From: Chitinophaga qingshengii
GTDB taxonomy: Bacteria; Bacteroidota; Bacteroidia; Chitinophagales; Chitinophagaceae
Length of the DNA stretch: 64,000 nucleotides
Assembly: GCF_014529935.1 (NCBI RefSeq)
Contig: NZ_JACVFC010000001.1
Span: 868,001 to 932,000 of the forward strand
Reading direction: 5' to 3'
This document shows, one piece after another, positions 40,896 through 49,622 of this stretch; within the stretch, counting starts at the first letter, position 1, and each line of letters opens with the position of its first letter. Made by a program: the position numbers and the translations under genes. The notes below the pieces were generated by a model. That model was not told the DNA's origin, did no database searches, and worked only from the letters and a program-made list of their open reading frames with translations.

Positions 40896-41582
40896 ATGAC
40901 ATTCGCAGATCACATCATCGACTTCAATAAAAATCTTGTATTCAACGGCCGGCTGCCCGATGGTATCCGTATCATGAACCCGTTCCGGGAGAACCCCGAG
41001 ATCAACGGTATCATGGAACAGTTCTATAAAAAGTACTACAACGACTCCTCGCAACGCCGTATGATTTTAGGCATTAATCCGGGCCGTCTTGGCTCCGGCG
41101 CCACTGGCGTGCCTTTTACCGATACCAAACGCATGGCTGAAAAATGTGGCATTACTATCCGGGGATTTAAATCCCACGAACCCTCTTCCGTATTTATCTA
41201 CGACGTCATCGATGCCTATGGTGGCGTGAAGGCTTTCTACAAAAAGTTTTATATCAGCTCTATCTGTCCGCTTGGTTTTACCCAACAACAGCCCGGCGGC
41301 AAGGAGATCAACTATAACTACTACGACAGCCCGGCCCTTACCAAGGCGGTTACACCTTTTATCATATCACATCTCCGCTCCCAGCTCACCTGGAATATAG
41401 ACACCTCCATTTGTTACGTGATGGGCACCGGCAAAAACGCCTCCTTTTTTGAAGCACTGAACAAAAAAGAACAGTTCTTCCAAAAGGTGGTACCATTGGA
41501 ACATCCGAGGTTTGTGATGCAGTATAAGTCGAAGACAAAGGAGGAGTATGTAAATAAGTATATTACCGCCCTGGAGCTATAG
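40896..41582 (+). CDS. SMUG2-type uracil-DNA glycosylase family protein (DUF4918)
   Basis: A 228-residue protein. The N-terminal GINPGRLGSGATGVPFTD matches motif 1 of SMUG-like uracil-DNA glycosylases, and LEHPRFVMQY resembles motif 2 (H-P-R) near the C-terminus. Family members remove uracil or related bases in base excision repair. The activity is inferred from motifs only. It overlaps the 3' end of the convergent small membrane protein gene by six bases. Confidence 0.82.
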   Translation: MTFADHIIDFNKNLVFNGRLPDGIRIMNPFRENPEINGIMEQFYKKYYNDSSQRRMILGINPGRLGSGATGVPFTDTKRMAEKCGITIRGFKSHEPSSVFIYDVIDAYGGVKAFYKKFYISSICPLGFTQQQPGGKEINYNYYDSPALTKAVTPFIISHLRSQLTWNIDTSICYVMGTGKNASFFEALNKKEQFFQKVVPLEHPRFVMQYKSKTKEEYVNKYITALEL

Positions 41583-41891
41583 TTTCTCCAACCGGCAGGC
41601 CCATACCCGCTCCACCTTTCCGGCATCCGCTTCCGGCTCCGTTTCAGGTATAATACCGGTGATTTTATACAGGTCGCCTTCCCGTTGGATACGCTCTCCC
41701 AATTGGGGGCAGGAGTTATCCTTAAATTGCACCGTGGCCATAATGCCATGGGAAGTATAACTGTTTATTTTCAGGATACTGGCAGGCCGTACAGGTGTCA
41801 GTAAACGGCTCCTTTTGCGGGCGTTGCTTTTGTATTGGAGATACAGCAACCATAGGGATAAGGCAACAATGCCTATGAATAGCAGGTTCAC
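41577..41891 (-). CDS. Small single-pass membrane protein, unknown
   Basis: A 104-residue protein with one N-terminal membrane helix (LLFIGIVALSLWLLYLQY), a basic RKRSR stretch, and a soluble C-terminal part (about 35-104) of beta character (SHGIMATVQFKDNS, GDLYKITGIIPETEPEA). No known family. It converges with the SMUG2-like gene with a six-base overlap. Confidence 0.65.
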   Translation of the reverse strand: MNLLFIGIVALSLWLLYLQYKSNARKRSRLLTPVRPASILKINSYTSHGIMATVQFKDNSCPQLGERIQREGDLYKITGIIPETEPEADAGKVERVWACRLEKL

Positions 41892-42002
41892 AGCTACGAT
41901 AAGGTTTAGGTGATTTAGTTTAAATCAGAAATTGGCTGTCGTTGGCATCAAACAGCTTTACAATTTAATCAATTTGGCTGATAAAAGACCGCATCGCGGA
42001 AA

Positions 42003-42033
42003 TAAAAAAGCCCGGCTGCCAAAGCAGCGGGCC
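42003..42033 (-). terminator. Rho-independent terminator
   Basis: On the minus strand GCCCGCTGC pairs with GCAGCCGGGC around a short loop, with one bulged base, and is followed by TTTTTTATTT. It lies 43 bases after the stop of the coiled-coil gene and ends the transcript that includes the small membrane protein and possibly the cobalamin genes. Confidence 0.85.
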
Positions 42034-42075
42034 CCGATTGATTCCATATGAACGATGTAAGTGACTGTCAGCTTA

Positions 42076-42381
42076 TTAACCGCGCCCTGCCGGTGTAAGT
42101 GGCGGCGTACGGAAAGGTACCCATTCCGCAATTTTTCCGATGTCTTCCCGGATGGTACCCAGCACCTGATCTACAGCTTCGAAACGAAGATCTATTACGC
42201 TAAAGCGCATATCTATCGTTTTTTCCAGCGAATCCACTTTGTTCTCTAGCGAAAACATGCGCTGCTCCAACGAGCCTACGTTTTGCTCCAATGAACCCAC
42301 CCGGTTTTCGAGAGCATCGAACCTGCGGTCAAATTTTCCATCCAGGGCATCCAGTTTGGTTAAAATCTGCTGTAATTCCAT
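42076..42381 (-). CDS. Short coiled-coil protein with seven-residue repeats
   Basis: A 101-residue protein from ATG 42381 (MELQQILTKLDALDGK). Residues about 14-60 are regular heptads of the form L-E-x-x-V-x-S (LENRVGSLEQNVGSLEQ, SLENKVDSLEKTID), giving a parallel coiled coil, and the rest is amphipathic. It probably oligomerises. The open frame extends to 42477, but that part is not protein-like. Known similar proteins have no firm function. Confidence 0.6.
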   Translation of the reverse strand: MELQQILTKLDALDGKFDRRFDALENRVGSLEQNVGSLEQRMFSLENKVDSLEKTIDMRFSVIDLRFEAVDQVLGTIREDIGKIAEWVPFRTPPLTPAGRG

Positions 42382-42473
42382 GATCAAAAATTTATTTTGT
42401 TCCACTAAATTAAAACAACTTTTAACACCAACCATCAGCTGACAGAAATCCGATCCTATTGACAACCACCTTA

Positions 42474-42785
42474 TCAAAACCCGCCACCAAACAACACTTC
42501 ATCGGATGGAGCATACAGGTAATAGTATATCCAGGATACGATACCCAACAACAAAAAAAGGATTCCTACCCAACATAAACAACGGAAAATAAACGGGTAT
42601 TTTCTATAAAAAAGAGGGCTGATCATCCCATAAAAAAAGGCGCTCCACATAAACGCAGCACCCAGCCACCAGTCGAACAGCAGCGGAATAGGGTCCTGCA
42701 AACGGAATGTCAGGAAAGCTGCCACGAATAAGGGGAATACGGCAATCGCGCCCAGGCACAATACTTTTTTCAATTTATTGACCAT
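42474..42785 (-). CDS. Small membrane protein, about four helices
   Basis: A 103-residue protein from ATG 42785 (MVNKLKKVLCLGAIAVF). Three membrane helices are clear (about 7-25, 35-55, 65-90). It overlaps the end of the epimerase gene by about 11 bases and follows the cobalamin genes in the same direction. An upstream ATG at 42809 is also possible. No recognised family or function. Confidence 0.6.
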   Translation of the reverse strand: MVNKLKKVLCLGAIAVFPLFVAAFLTFRLQDPIPLLFDWWLGAAFMWSAFFYGMISPLFYRKYPFIFRCLCWVGILFLLLGIVSWIYYYLYAPSDEVLFGGGF

Positions 42786-43608
42786 CAAAAACCTGTAAGG
42801 GATCATCATAGATAAACGTATAGCCGAGCCGGTGTTTCAGCTTATCGGAATTTACGAGTTTATGCGGGGGTGCTACAGACGCATACTTTTCCGGTATATC
42901 CAGTCCCAACGCCCTGGCAGCGGCCCGGTAATATTGATACCGCAGCGGATGTGCACTGGCACAGGCATTAAAAACTTCTCCCCAGATATCTTTTGCAATC
43001 AGATCACAGATAATACGAATACAGTCATCGCGGTGTATGGCGTTCATCGGCGCATCGTTATTACGCTGTTGGGTAGCCAGTGTTTCAGCGTTCGGCAAAC
43101 GGTTGTAGCCTATCAGTCCACCGAAACGGAGTATCGTTGTCTGAAAGACAACCGACTGCATCAACAGCTGTTCCACTTCCCGTAAAGCCATGCCATTAGG
43201 TGTTTCCGGCATCAGGGTATTCTCTTCCGTCACCGGGCCATCTACCCCGGCATATACGGAAGTAGAGCTGACAAAAAGCACTTTTTTTATACGGGAGGCT
43301 TCCAACCGGGTCCGTAATGCTTCTATTTCCGCTACATGTGCGGCTACTCCCCTTTCGCGGTTACGGGGCGGTACGTTGATAACAAGGATATCCGCATCCC
43401 AGAAAGATGCCGGAGCTTCCGGCACCGATGGCCGCAATACCACCTGATACCCATCAATACCGGCTGCCTGTAATTCCTGTACGCCTGCGGCAGATGTACG
43501 GGCGCCTTTTACAGCATAGCCCCTATCCTGCAACGCCAGCGCCAGTGGCTTTCCCAGCCAGCCACAACTTAAAATACTGATCACAGGAAGATGTTGTTCC
43601 ATCATCAT
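42775..43608 (-). CDS. NAD-dependent epimerase, YeeZ-like atypical SDR
   Basis: A 277-residue protein. ISILSCGWLGKPLALAL at the start matches the G-C-G-W-L-G turn of YeeZ-type atypical SDRs, which bind NAD(P), and VLFVSSTSVYAG is the central strand with a candidate catalytic tyrosine. The substrate is unknown. ATG 43608 overlaps the cbiB stop in an ATGA, so it is co-translated with the cobalamin genes, though no cobalamin step for it is known to me. Confidence 0.82.
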   Translation of the reverse strand: MMMEQHLPVISILSCGWLGKPLALALQDRGYAVKGARTSAAGVQELQAAGIDGYQVVLRPSVPEAPASFWDADILVINVPPRNRERGVAAHVAEIEALRTRLEASRIKKVLFVSSTSVYAGVDGPVTEENTLMPETPNGMALREVEQLLMQSVVFQTTILRFGGLIGYNRLPNAETLATQQRNNDAPMNAIHRDDCIRIICDLIAKDIWGEVFNACASAHPLRYQYYRAAARALGLDIPEKYASVAPPHKLVNSDKLKHRLGYTFIYDDPLQVFDGQ

Positions 43609-44543
43609 AAAATCATTAAATAACATACCCCGCAAATGAGCACAATCATCAAAAAAGTAGTCGCATGGTTGACATACCGTACCTTACGAAATTCAGCATG
43701 CGCAATATCCCTGGCCTGTTCGCCGATGTATGGCTTTACCACCACCTGACCATGATAGGTATTGGGACCACCGAAACGACAATGCAGAATACCTGCCAGC
43801 GCCGCTTCGGGGTAACCGGCATTGGGACTGGCATGCGCGCTGCCAAAACGTATTACATACCGGGCAGCTCTCCCGCTGCCGGTTACCAGTATCATCAATA
43901 ACGCGGTCAATCTCGCCGGGATAAAATTAGCCACATCATCCAGACGGGCCGCCACTCTTCCGAAGTAGCGGTATTGATCGTTTTTATACCCCACCATGGA
44001 ATCCAGGGTGTTGATCATCTTATACAACATCATCCCCGGCACTCCTAATACGGCGTAATAGAACAGCGGCGCAATGACGCCATCATTCAGGTTCTCAGAC
44101 ATAGATTCCATCACCGCTATCCGTATCTGGTTAGGTGATAGCGCCGACGTATCACGCCCTACTATCCAGGAAAGCCGCCGGCGTCCAGCTTCCAGTCCTT
44201 CGTGTTCCAGCGTATCAAATACTTCGCACCCTTCCTGCAGCAGGCTTTTGTTGGCCAGCGCAAAAAATACCATCACAGCGGAGAACAATGTGCTTGCCCA
44301 GGGCCAGGGCTGAAGGCTACGTACTATATAATAAAAGCCGCCAAAAACGAGCGCACATAATACGGTCGTCATCAGCGCCCCTTTCCACAGGCGTGCCTGG
44401 CCCCGATTGAGCCAACGGATAGTCCACGCAATAAGTTGACCGTAACCCTTTACCGGATGCGGCCACTTCCGCGGATCTCCCAGCAGCAGATCCGCAACAT
44501 AACCTAACAGTAAAGGCAATACGAATTTTAAGTAAGCGTCCAT
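43605..44543 (-). CDS. cbiB: Adenosylcobinamide-phosphate synthase CbiB/CobD
   Basis: A 312-residue integral membrane protein of the CbiB/CobD family. It has LLLGYVADLLLGDPRKWPHP at the start, ALANKSLLQEGCEVFD and VNDGVIAPL-type segments (SENLNDGVIAPLFYY), and SAHASPNAGYPEAALAG near the end, all diagnostic. It joins the aminopropanol linker (phosphate) to adenosylcobyric acid. It overlaps the aminotransferase-like gene upstream by 16 bases, which is consistent with one operon. Confidence 0.95.
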   Translation of the reverse strand: MDAYLKFVLPLLLGYVADLLLGDPRKWPHPVKGYGQLIAWTIRWLNRGQARLWKGALMTTVLCALVFGGFYYIVRSLQPWPWASTLFSAVMVFFALANKSLLQEGCEVFDTLEHEGLEAGRRRLSWIVGRDTSALSPNQIRIAVMESMSENLNDGVIAPLFYYAVLGVPGMMLYKMINTLDSMVGYKNDQYRYFGRVAARLDDVANFIPARLTALLMILVTGSGRAARYVIRFGSAHASPNAGYPEAALAGILHCRFGGPNTYHGQVVVKPYIGEQARDIAHAEFRKVRYVNHATTFLMIVLICGVCYLMIL

Positions 44544-45550
44544 TTGCGCAGTGCTGTTAACAGTAATGTGTTGTCTTCCTGGTTACGGCAGGCAATGCGG
44601 CAATGCCCCTGTTCCAGTCCGTAAAAATTGGACGCATCGCGGATAAGGATACCGTAATTGTTGACCAGCCATAGTTTCAGCGCAGCCGAAGTACCTGTTA
44701 GTGTTTCAAAGAGGAAATAATGTGTATGGGTAGGATGTACCCTGAACTCCGGCATCTTCCGTAGGCCTTCCCACAGCTGGTAGGTATCCGCCAACAGGGC
44801 ATCTACGGGGACTTCAAATTCAGCCGGGTGGTCCATGATGTAATAGCCAGCTTCCAGCGCCAGGCTGTTGACAGCCCAGGGCATGCGGTAGGCGCGGATT
44901 TTATCCAGCAGGGCTTTTTGTCCGGCCAGGTATCCCAGCCGCAGGCCCGGAATGCAGCAGGATTTCGTCAGCGAACGCAGTATCAGTACGTTGGGTAACT
45001 TGTGCAACTGCGGCAGCAGACTGTCGGCATTACGGGTAAACTCTATATAGGCCTCATCGATAATAAAAGTTGACCTGCCGTTGAACTGTACCAGTTGCAG
45101 CAAGGCCTCTTCATTCATTGCCTGGGCCGTAGGATTGTTGGGATTACAGATAAACACCAGGTCTGTGATAAAGCGGGTATCCGGTTCCAGCTTATCCCGG
45201 AAAAAATAGCTGATCTCATGTCCGTGCAGTTTACATGCATCTGCGTATTCCGCAAACGTAGGTACCACCACGGTGGTAGATGCGCCGTGAAAAGCCTGTG
45301 CCACCAGGTAGATCGCTTCCGTGCCGCCATTGGTGACCATCACCATCCCCGGGGCCAGTTCCTGCCGCTGTTCGATCAGCTGTTGCAGTTTACCGGCGCC
45401 GGCGTCGGGATAGTGGTCTATTCCGCGCAGGTGGGTGGTGAGGTGTTGCACCAGTTTTTCCCGGATACCACCATAGTACACATTGGAGCTAAAGTCAGCC
45501 ACAATAGGACGATCAAACAGGTAAGCGTCGTCTCCGTGTCCTTGTATCAT
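44528..45550 (-). CDS. cobC: Threonine-phosphate decarboxylase-like aminotransferase (CobC/CobD type)
   Basis: A 340-residue class I/II PLP enzyme. GDDAYLFDRPIVADFSSNVYYGG at the start (the D-F-S-x-N pattern), VTNGGTEAIYL, FICNPNNPTAQ, and the PLP lysine in LRSLTKSCCIPGLRLGY fit the histidinol-phosphate aminotransferase-like group used in cobalamin clusters, where it makes (R)-1-amino-2-propanol phosphate from threonine phosphate. Its place between cbiB and cobQ supports this. Symbols cobC and cobD are used differently among species. Confidence 0.85.
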   Translation of the reverse strand: MIQGHGDDAYLFDRPIVADFSSNVYYGGIREKLVQHLTTHLRGIDHYPDAGAGKLQQLIEQRQELAPGMVMVTNGGTEAIYLVAQAFHGASTTVVVPTFAEYADACKLHGHEISYFFRDKLEPDTRFITDLVFICNPNNPTAQAMNEEALLQLVQFNGRSTFIIDEAYIEFTRNADSLLPQLHKLPNVLILRSLTKSCCIPGLRLGYLAGQKALLDKIRAYRMPWAVNSLALEAGYYIMDHPAEFEVPVDALLADTYQLWEGLRKMPEFRVHPTHTHYFLFETLTGTSAALKLWLVNNYGILIRDASNFYGLEQGHCRIACRNQEDNTLLLTALRKWTLT

Positions 45551-47031
45551 AAACGAATAGCTTTATAGACCGCTTCCATGTCCAGGTGTTGCCGGATATG
45601 GGCAGCCAGTTTATCGTATTGGGCAGACCGAAAGGCCTTGTAATCGAAGCTTTGTGCGGCATCTGCCGTTTTGCCGCAGGAAGCGAGTAGGTCATCCAAT
45701 ACCGTGGCATTATCCAGGATACCGTGCAGATAGGTACCCCAGCATTTGTCATGCAGGAAATACCCGTCCGGTTGCCCATCGTCCAGTATTGTGAGCGGCG
45801 ACGGTGTTTCACTTCCGGTAATACCCATATGTATTTCATAACCTTCACAGGAGGCCGTTTGTTGCCGGTAGGTAAAACGGCGCTGCCGGGTTACCTTTTC
45901 CCGGGTGAGGACCGTTGTTACCGGCAGGATACCCAGTCCCGGCATACTGCCCGGTTCCCCTTCCACTCCATAGGGATCGGCAATAGAGACGCCCATCATC
46001 TGAAAACCGCCACAGATACCTACCACCACTTTATTTCGTTTAAACGCCTCCGTGATAGCCCGCGCCGTACCGTTGTTCCTGATCGCCACCAGGTCGGCCA
46101 GCGTATTTTTACTACCCGGAATAATCACCATATCCGCTTCGGTAATATCGGCCGGATTATCAGTATAAAAAATATGTACACGCTCATCTTTCTCCAACAC
46201 ATTAAAATCGGTAAAATTCGACATATGCCGGAGCAGCACGACCGCAATATTGATCCTGCCTTCCGACAGCCGCCGGTGTTTGAGTGATAGCGCTACCGAA
46301 TCTTCTTCTTCAATATGAATATCGTGATAATAAGGCAATACGCCCGTCACCGGGATACCGGTAAGGCTTTCCAGTTGCCGGCATCCATCTGCAAAGAGGC
46401 GGATATCGCCCCGGAATTTATTGATGATAATCCCTTTGATCAATGCTTTTTCTTCCGGTGGCAGTAACGCAATGGTACCATATACGCTGCCGAAAACGCC
46501 GCCCCGGTCAATATCTGCAATGAGATAAACCGCAGCATTGGCATGCAGGGCTATCCGCATGTTGGTAATATCGCGCTGACGTAAATTAATTTCAGAAATA
46601 CTCCCAGCTCCTTCCATCACGACGGGGTTATACTGCGCCGCCAGCCTGTCAAAAGCCGCTTTTACTTCCTCAAACAGCTGGCGTTTATCATCTTCCATAA
46701 AATACTCCCAGGCCGTTTGGTTACCGGCTGGTTTGCCATGCAGCACCAGCTGGGAAGTCTTATCATTGGTAGGTTTGAGCAGTACCGGGTTCATATCGGT
46801 ATGACAGGGAATACCAGCCGCTTCCGCCTGTACCGCCTGTGCACGGCCTATTTCAAAGCCCTCAGGCGTAGCGTAGCTGTTGAGCGACATATTCTGCGCT
46901 TTGAAAGGCGCCGGATGATATCCATCCTGTTTAAATATACGGCAAAACCCGGCAGTGATCACACTCTTCCCAACATTGGAAGCAGTGCCGACAAACATAA
47001 CAGGCCGGAGTTGTTTTATGGTATCCATCAT
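45547..47031 (-). CDS. cobQ: Cobyric acid synthase CobQ
   Basis: About 494 residues. The N-terminal P-loop-like dethiobiotin-synthetase domain has VMFVGTASNVGKS, followed by PFKAQNMSLNSYATPEG and MEGAGSISEIN. The C-terminal glutamine amidotransferase domain has the nucleophile cysteine in VVGICGGFQMMG and the GYEIHMGITG histidine region. It amidates four side chains of the corrin ring using glutamine and ATP. Start ATG 47031 or 47028 is preferred over 47043. It overlaps the aminotransferase-like gene by four bases and is the first gene of the operon, divergent from cobB. Confidence 0.95.
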   Translation of the reverse strand: MMDTIKQLRPVMFVGTASNVGKSVITAGFCRIFKQDGYHPAPFKAQNMSLNSYATPEGFEIGRAQAVQAEAAGIPCHTDMNPVLLKPTNDKTSQLVLHGKPAGNQTAWEYFMEDDKRQLFEEVKAAFDRLAAQYNPVVMEGAGSISEINLRQRDITNMRIALHANAAVYLIADIDRGGVFGSVYGTIALLPPEEKALIKGIIINKFRGDIRLFADGCRQLESLTGIPVTGVLPYYHDIHIEEEDSVALSLKHRRLSEGRINIAVVLLRHMSNFTDFNVLEKDERVHIFYTDNPADITEADMVIIPGSKNTLADLVAIRNNGTARAITEAFKRNKVVVGICGGFQMMGVSIADPYGVEGEPGSMPGLGILPVTTVLTREKVTRQRRFTYRQQTASCEGYEIHMGITGSETPSPLTILDDGQPDGYFLHDKCWGTYLHGILDNATVLDDLLASCGKTADAAQSFDYKAFRSAQYDKLAAHIRQHLDMEAVYKAIRL

Positions 47032-47068
47032 ATCAAGCAGCAACGAAGATATTAACTTTCGTATAACT

Positions 47069-47076
47069 TACCTTTG
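47069..47076 (+). promoter_or_regulatory. Candidate -7 element (TACCTTTG) of cobB
   Basis: TACCTTTG matches TAnnTTTG and ends only six bases before the cobB ATG at 47083. Transcription would therefore start near or at the start codon, giving a leaderless or nearly leaderless message. No clear -33 TTTG at the usual spacing was seen. Confidence 0.45.
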
Positions 47077-47082
47077 CCGGGT

Positions 47083-48387
47083 ATGAAACCACAGTTCCTG
47101 ATAGCGGCACCCCATAGCGGCGCCGGTAAAACGACTATTACACTGGCACTGCTACGGGCACTGCAAAGGAGCGGCCGACGGGTACAACCTTTTAAATGTG
47201 GCCCCGACTATCTCGACCCCCAACTTCATACGATAGCAGCCGGGCAGGCCAGCATCAATCTCGACGCCTGGATGATGTCCGAAACACATTTGCAGGAACT
47301 ATACCAGCGATACACCAGCGACGCAGCTATCAGCATTACAGAAGGCGTGATGGGACTTTTTGACGGCGCCCATAAGATGGAAGGCAGCAGCGCCGCGTTG
47401 GCGGCCTTGTTACGTATCCCGGTGATATTAGTGGTAGATGCCAGGGCGATGGCTTATTCCGCAGCAGCACTATTGTACGGGTACAAACATTTTTTCCGGG
47501 ACATTACGCTGGCGGGTGTCATTTTTAATTTTGTTGATGCCCCCTCCCATTATCGGATATTACAGGAAGCGGCCGCAGATGTCGGCGTGCCGGTGCTGGG
47601 CTATCTGCCTGAGCGGCCGGATATCCGGATTCCTTCCCGGCACCTGGGGTTGCATACTTCTGCAGAAACCGATTACGATGCCATTATAGATGCCGCCGCT
47701 GATCACCTCAGCGGGCATATAGACCTCGAACTATTGCTGCAACAAACACTGCGGCCAGTGTCTGCAGCAGCTCCTACCCAAGCTGTTTCCACCGGCCGGT
47801 TAAAAATTGCCGTTGCACAGGATGAGGCCTTTCATTTCATCTACCCGGAAAATATTACTGCGTTGAAGCAGCTGGGCGATATTACCTATTTCAGTCCGTT
47901 AACAGCGGGCGCATTGCCAAACGCCGATCTGTTGTACCTCCCCGGCGGTTACCCGGAACTGCATCTTCCACAACTGGCCGGCAACACCGGTTTACTGCAA
48001 CAGCTGCGCCAATACAAAGGCCGGATACTGGCCGAATGTGGCGGCATGATGTATCTCGGGGAACAAATCACCGATGAGAAAGGTGAGGCGTGGACGATGG
48101 CCGGTTTATTACCGGTTAGTACCACTATGCAGCCACCACGGCTATCGCTGGGTTACCGGGAAGTGCATATTGGTGATGTGGTGTTGAGAGGGCACGAATT
48201 TCACTATTCCCAATACATAAAAGCACCGGGTACAACGCAAACGGATATACGCGTATTGAATTCACGGCAGGAAACCGTGGATAGCCCTGTTTTTCACGGC
48301 CCGCGGATATTGGCAGGGTATATGCATTTTTATTGGGGAGATAATATCCGGGGATTATCACAGCTACTGGGAATTGACCGGGGATGA
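47083..48387 (+). CDS. cobB: Cobyrinate a,c-diamide synthase CobB/CbiA
   Basis: A 434-residue enzyme. The ATP-binding N-terminal domain starts FLIAAPHSGAGKTTITL and has FKCGPDYLDPQLH; the C-terminal glutamine amidotransferase part has LLYLPGGYPELH and the cysteine of ILAECGGMMYLG. It amidates the a and c side chains of cobyrinic acid. ATG 47083 is used rather than TTG 47074. It is divergent from cobQ with a 51-base spacer and ends directly against the convergent membrane protein gene. Confidence 0.95.
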   Translation: MKPQFLIAAPHSGAGKTTITLALLRALQRSGRRVQPFKCGPDYLDPQLHTIAAGQASINLDAWMMSETHLQELYQRYTSDAAISITEGVMGLFDGAHKMEGSSAALAALLRIPVILVVDARAMAYSAAALLYGYKHFFRDITLAGVIFNFVDAPSHYRILQEAAADVGVPVLGYLPERPDIRIPSRHLGLHTSAETDYDAIIDAAADHLSGHIDLELLLQQTLRPVSAAAPTQAVSTGRLKIAVAQDEAFHFIYPENITALKQLGDITYFSPLTAGALPNADLLYLPGGYPELHLPQLAGNTGLLQQLRQYKGRILAECGGMMYLGEQITDEKGEAWTMAGLLPVSTTMQPPRLSLGYREVHIGDVVLRGHEFHYSQYIKAPGTTQTDIRVLNSRQETVDSPVFHGPRILAGYMHFYWGDNIRGLSQLLGIDRG

Positions 48388-49533
48388 TCACTTACCCTTC
48401 AGCTTTCCCAGCTTATACCAGGGAAAACCCAATGCGCCTTTGTGCATCTCGATGTTCACCGGGTCATTGATGTTCATTGCCTCGTACACCTCACTTCCTA
48501 CGGAGAAAGATTTATTGGTTTTTACCGGTCCCCAGGGCAATACTGACAAGTGATAGCTGGTAGCTCTCCGCCTGCTGATCCATTTACCCGCCACGCTTGT
48601 CTGGTAATGATCTGTTTTACTGTTGTCAAAATAAACATTCAGAAAGGTAATTGACCCGAAAGCCACCATGACTAAAAATAAAGTAATGGCAACGACACCC
48701 CAGATTTTATAAGCCAGTTTGGGTTTCCATCCCTGGCTACAATAGATAGTGAGCACCACAAGCCCCGCGGTCACTATCAGCATCACCATCCATATATCTC
48801 CTGGTTGAACCAGGTATACATGGGCCGAATATATCAACAATCCGACACCGCAGCACATGATAGCCCAAACAATAGTGGGTAAGACTTCATGTTTCTCTAC
48901 ACTAATAGACAGGTAGCCTTTATGGTACCGCACCATCGCTAAAGCCGAGAGTGCCAGCAATATTAATAAAACAGGCAGCCAGGGAAGTTCATCTCTCAAA
49001 AAATAGGTCATGACGGCCAGCACGGTAGCGCTCACATTCAGGAAAATGGCCGTCTGTTTGGCACGTTTCATCTTTTCGGGGTCAATGGCTTTATAGGCTT
49101 CCACAACACGCGGATCGGCGTATTGTAGCCGCAGGTTCTGATAACGGCTGCTTACCCAATTAATAATTTCCCCCTGATTACGGCGGTAAAAAGAGACCTT
49201 AAACCTTCTCTTGCCTGGTATGTTCGATACCAGCACCAGTGTTTTGTTGATAATCCTGTAACCGTTTACATCCTGCCATAGCAGCTCCCGCTTGTATAAA
49301 AAGGACTTGTAAGTGATGCCATAACTATCGGAAGTAATCACGGACAGCCATTCATTACTGCAAAAGATCACTACCAGGCCAGAGAGGCATATAGATATCA
49401 GGCCGAATCCCCAGTCCTCGGAAGGTATCATGATCATGCTATAAATGGAAAGCAGTGGTATCAGCGCAAACGGCGTCAACAAACAAAACATAAAAATGCG
49501 AAAGCCGCGACGATAGGCGTACATATGCTGCAT
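48388..49533 (-). CDS. Multi-pass membrane protein with PH-like domain, unknown
   Basis: A 381-residue protein. Two membrane segments near the N-terminus are followed by a soluble part (about 50-120) resembling a bacterial PH-like domain (SDSYGITYKSFLYKRELLWQ), a pattern seen in YdbS/bPH membrane proteins, then about six more helices. The open frame starts at 49563, but those first codons lie inside the terminator hairpin of the M1 gene, so ATG 49533 (MQHMYAYRRG) or 49524 is preferred. Function unknown. Confidence 0.65.
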   Translation of the reverse strand: MQHMYAYRRGFRIFMFCLLTPFALIPLLSIYSMIMIPSEDWGFGLISICLSGLVVIFCSNEWLSVITSDSYGITYKSFLYKRELLWQDVNGYRIINKTLVLVSNIPGKRRFKVSFYRRNQGEIINWVSSRYQNLRLQYADPRVVEAYKAIDPEKMKRAKQTAIFLNVSATVLAVMTYFLRDELPWLPVLLILLALSALAMVRYHKGYLSISVEKHEVLPTIVWAIMCCGVGLLIYSAHVYLVQPGDIWMVMLIVTAGLVVLTIYCSQGWKPKLAYKIWGVVAITLFLVMVAFGSITFLNVYFDNSKTDHYQTSVAGKWISRRRATSYHLSVLPWGPVKTNKSFSVGSEVYEAMNINDPVNIEMHKGALGFPWYKLGKLKGK

Positions 49534-49548
49534 ACAGGGTAACAATAA

Positions 49549-49597
49549 AAAGTCCGGCAACAAACATAAGGAAAAAACCTGTTTGTCGCCGGACTTT
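49549..49597 (-). terminator. Rho-independent terminator of the M1 peptidase gene
   Basis: AAAGTCCGGC (49549-49558) pairs with GCCGGACTTT (49588-49597); after one mismatch ACAAAC pairs with GTTTGT. On the minus strand it is followed by TTTTTATTGTT. It ends the peptidase transcript and sits directly before the start of the next gene, which helps to decide that gene's start codon. Confidence 0.85.
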
Positions 49598-49622
49598 ATA
49601 ACTGCGTATATTTTATTACCTA

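Noticed and set aside
47032..47082. A cobalamin riboswitch between cobQ and cobB
   Set aside because: The spacer is only about 50 bases, far too short for the aptamer, and lacks the B12-box.
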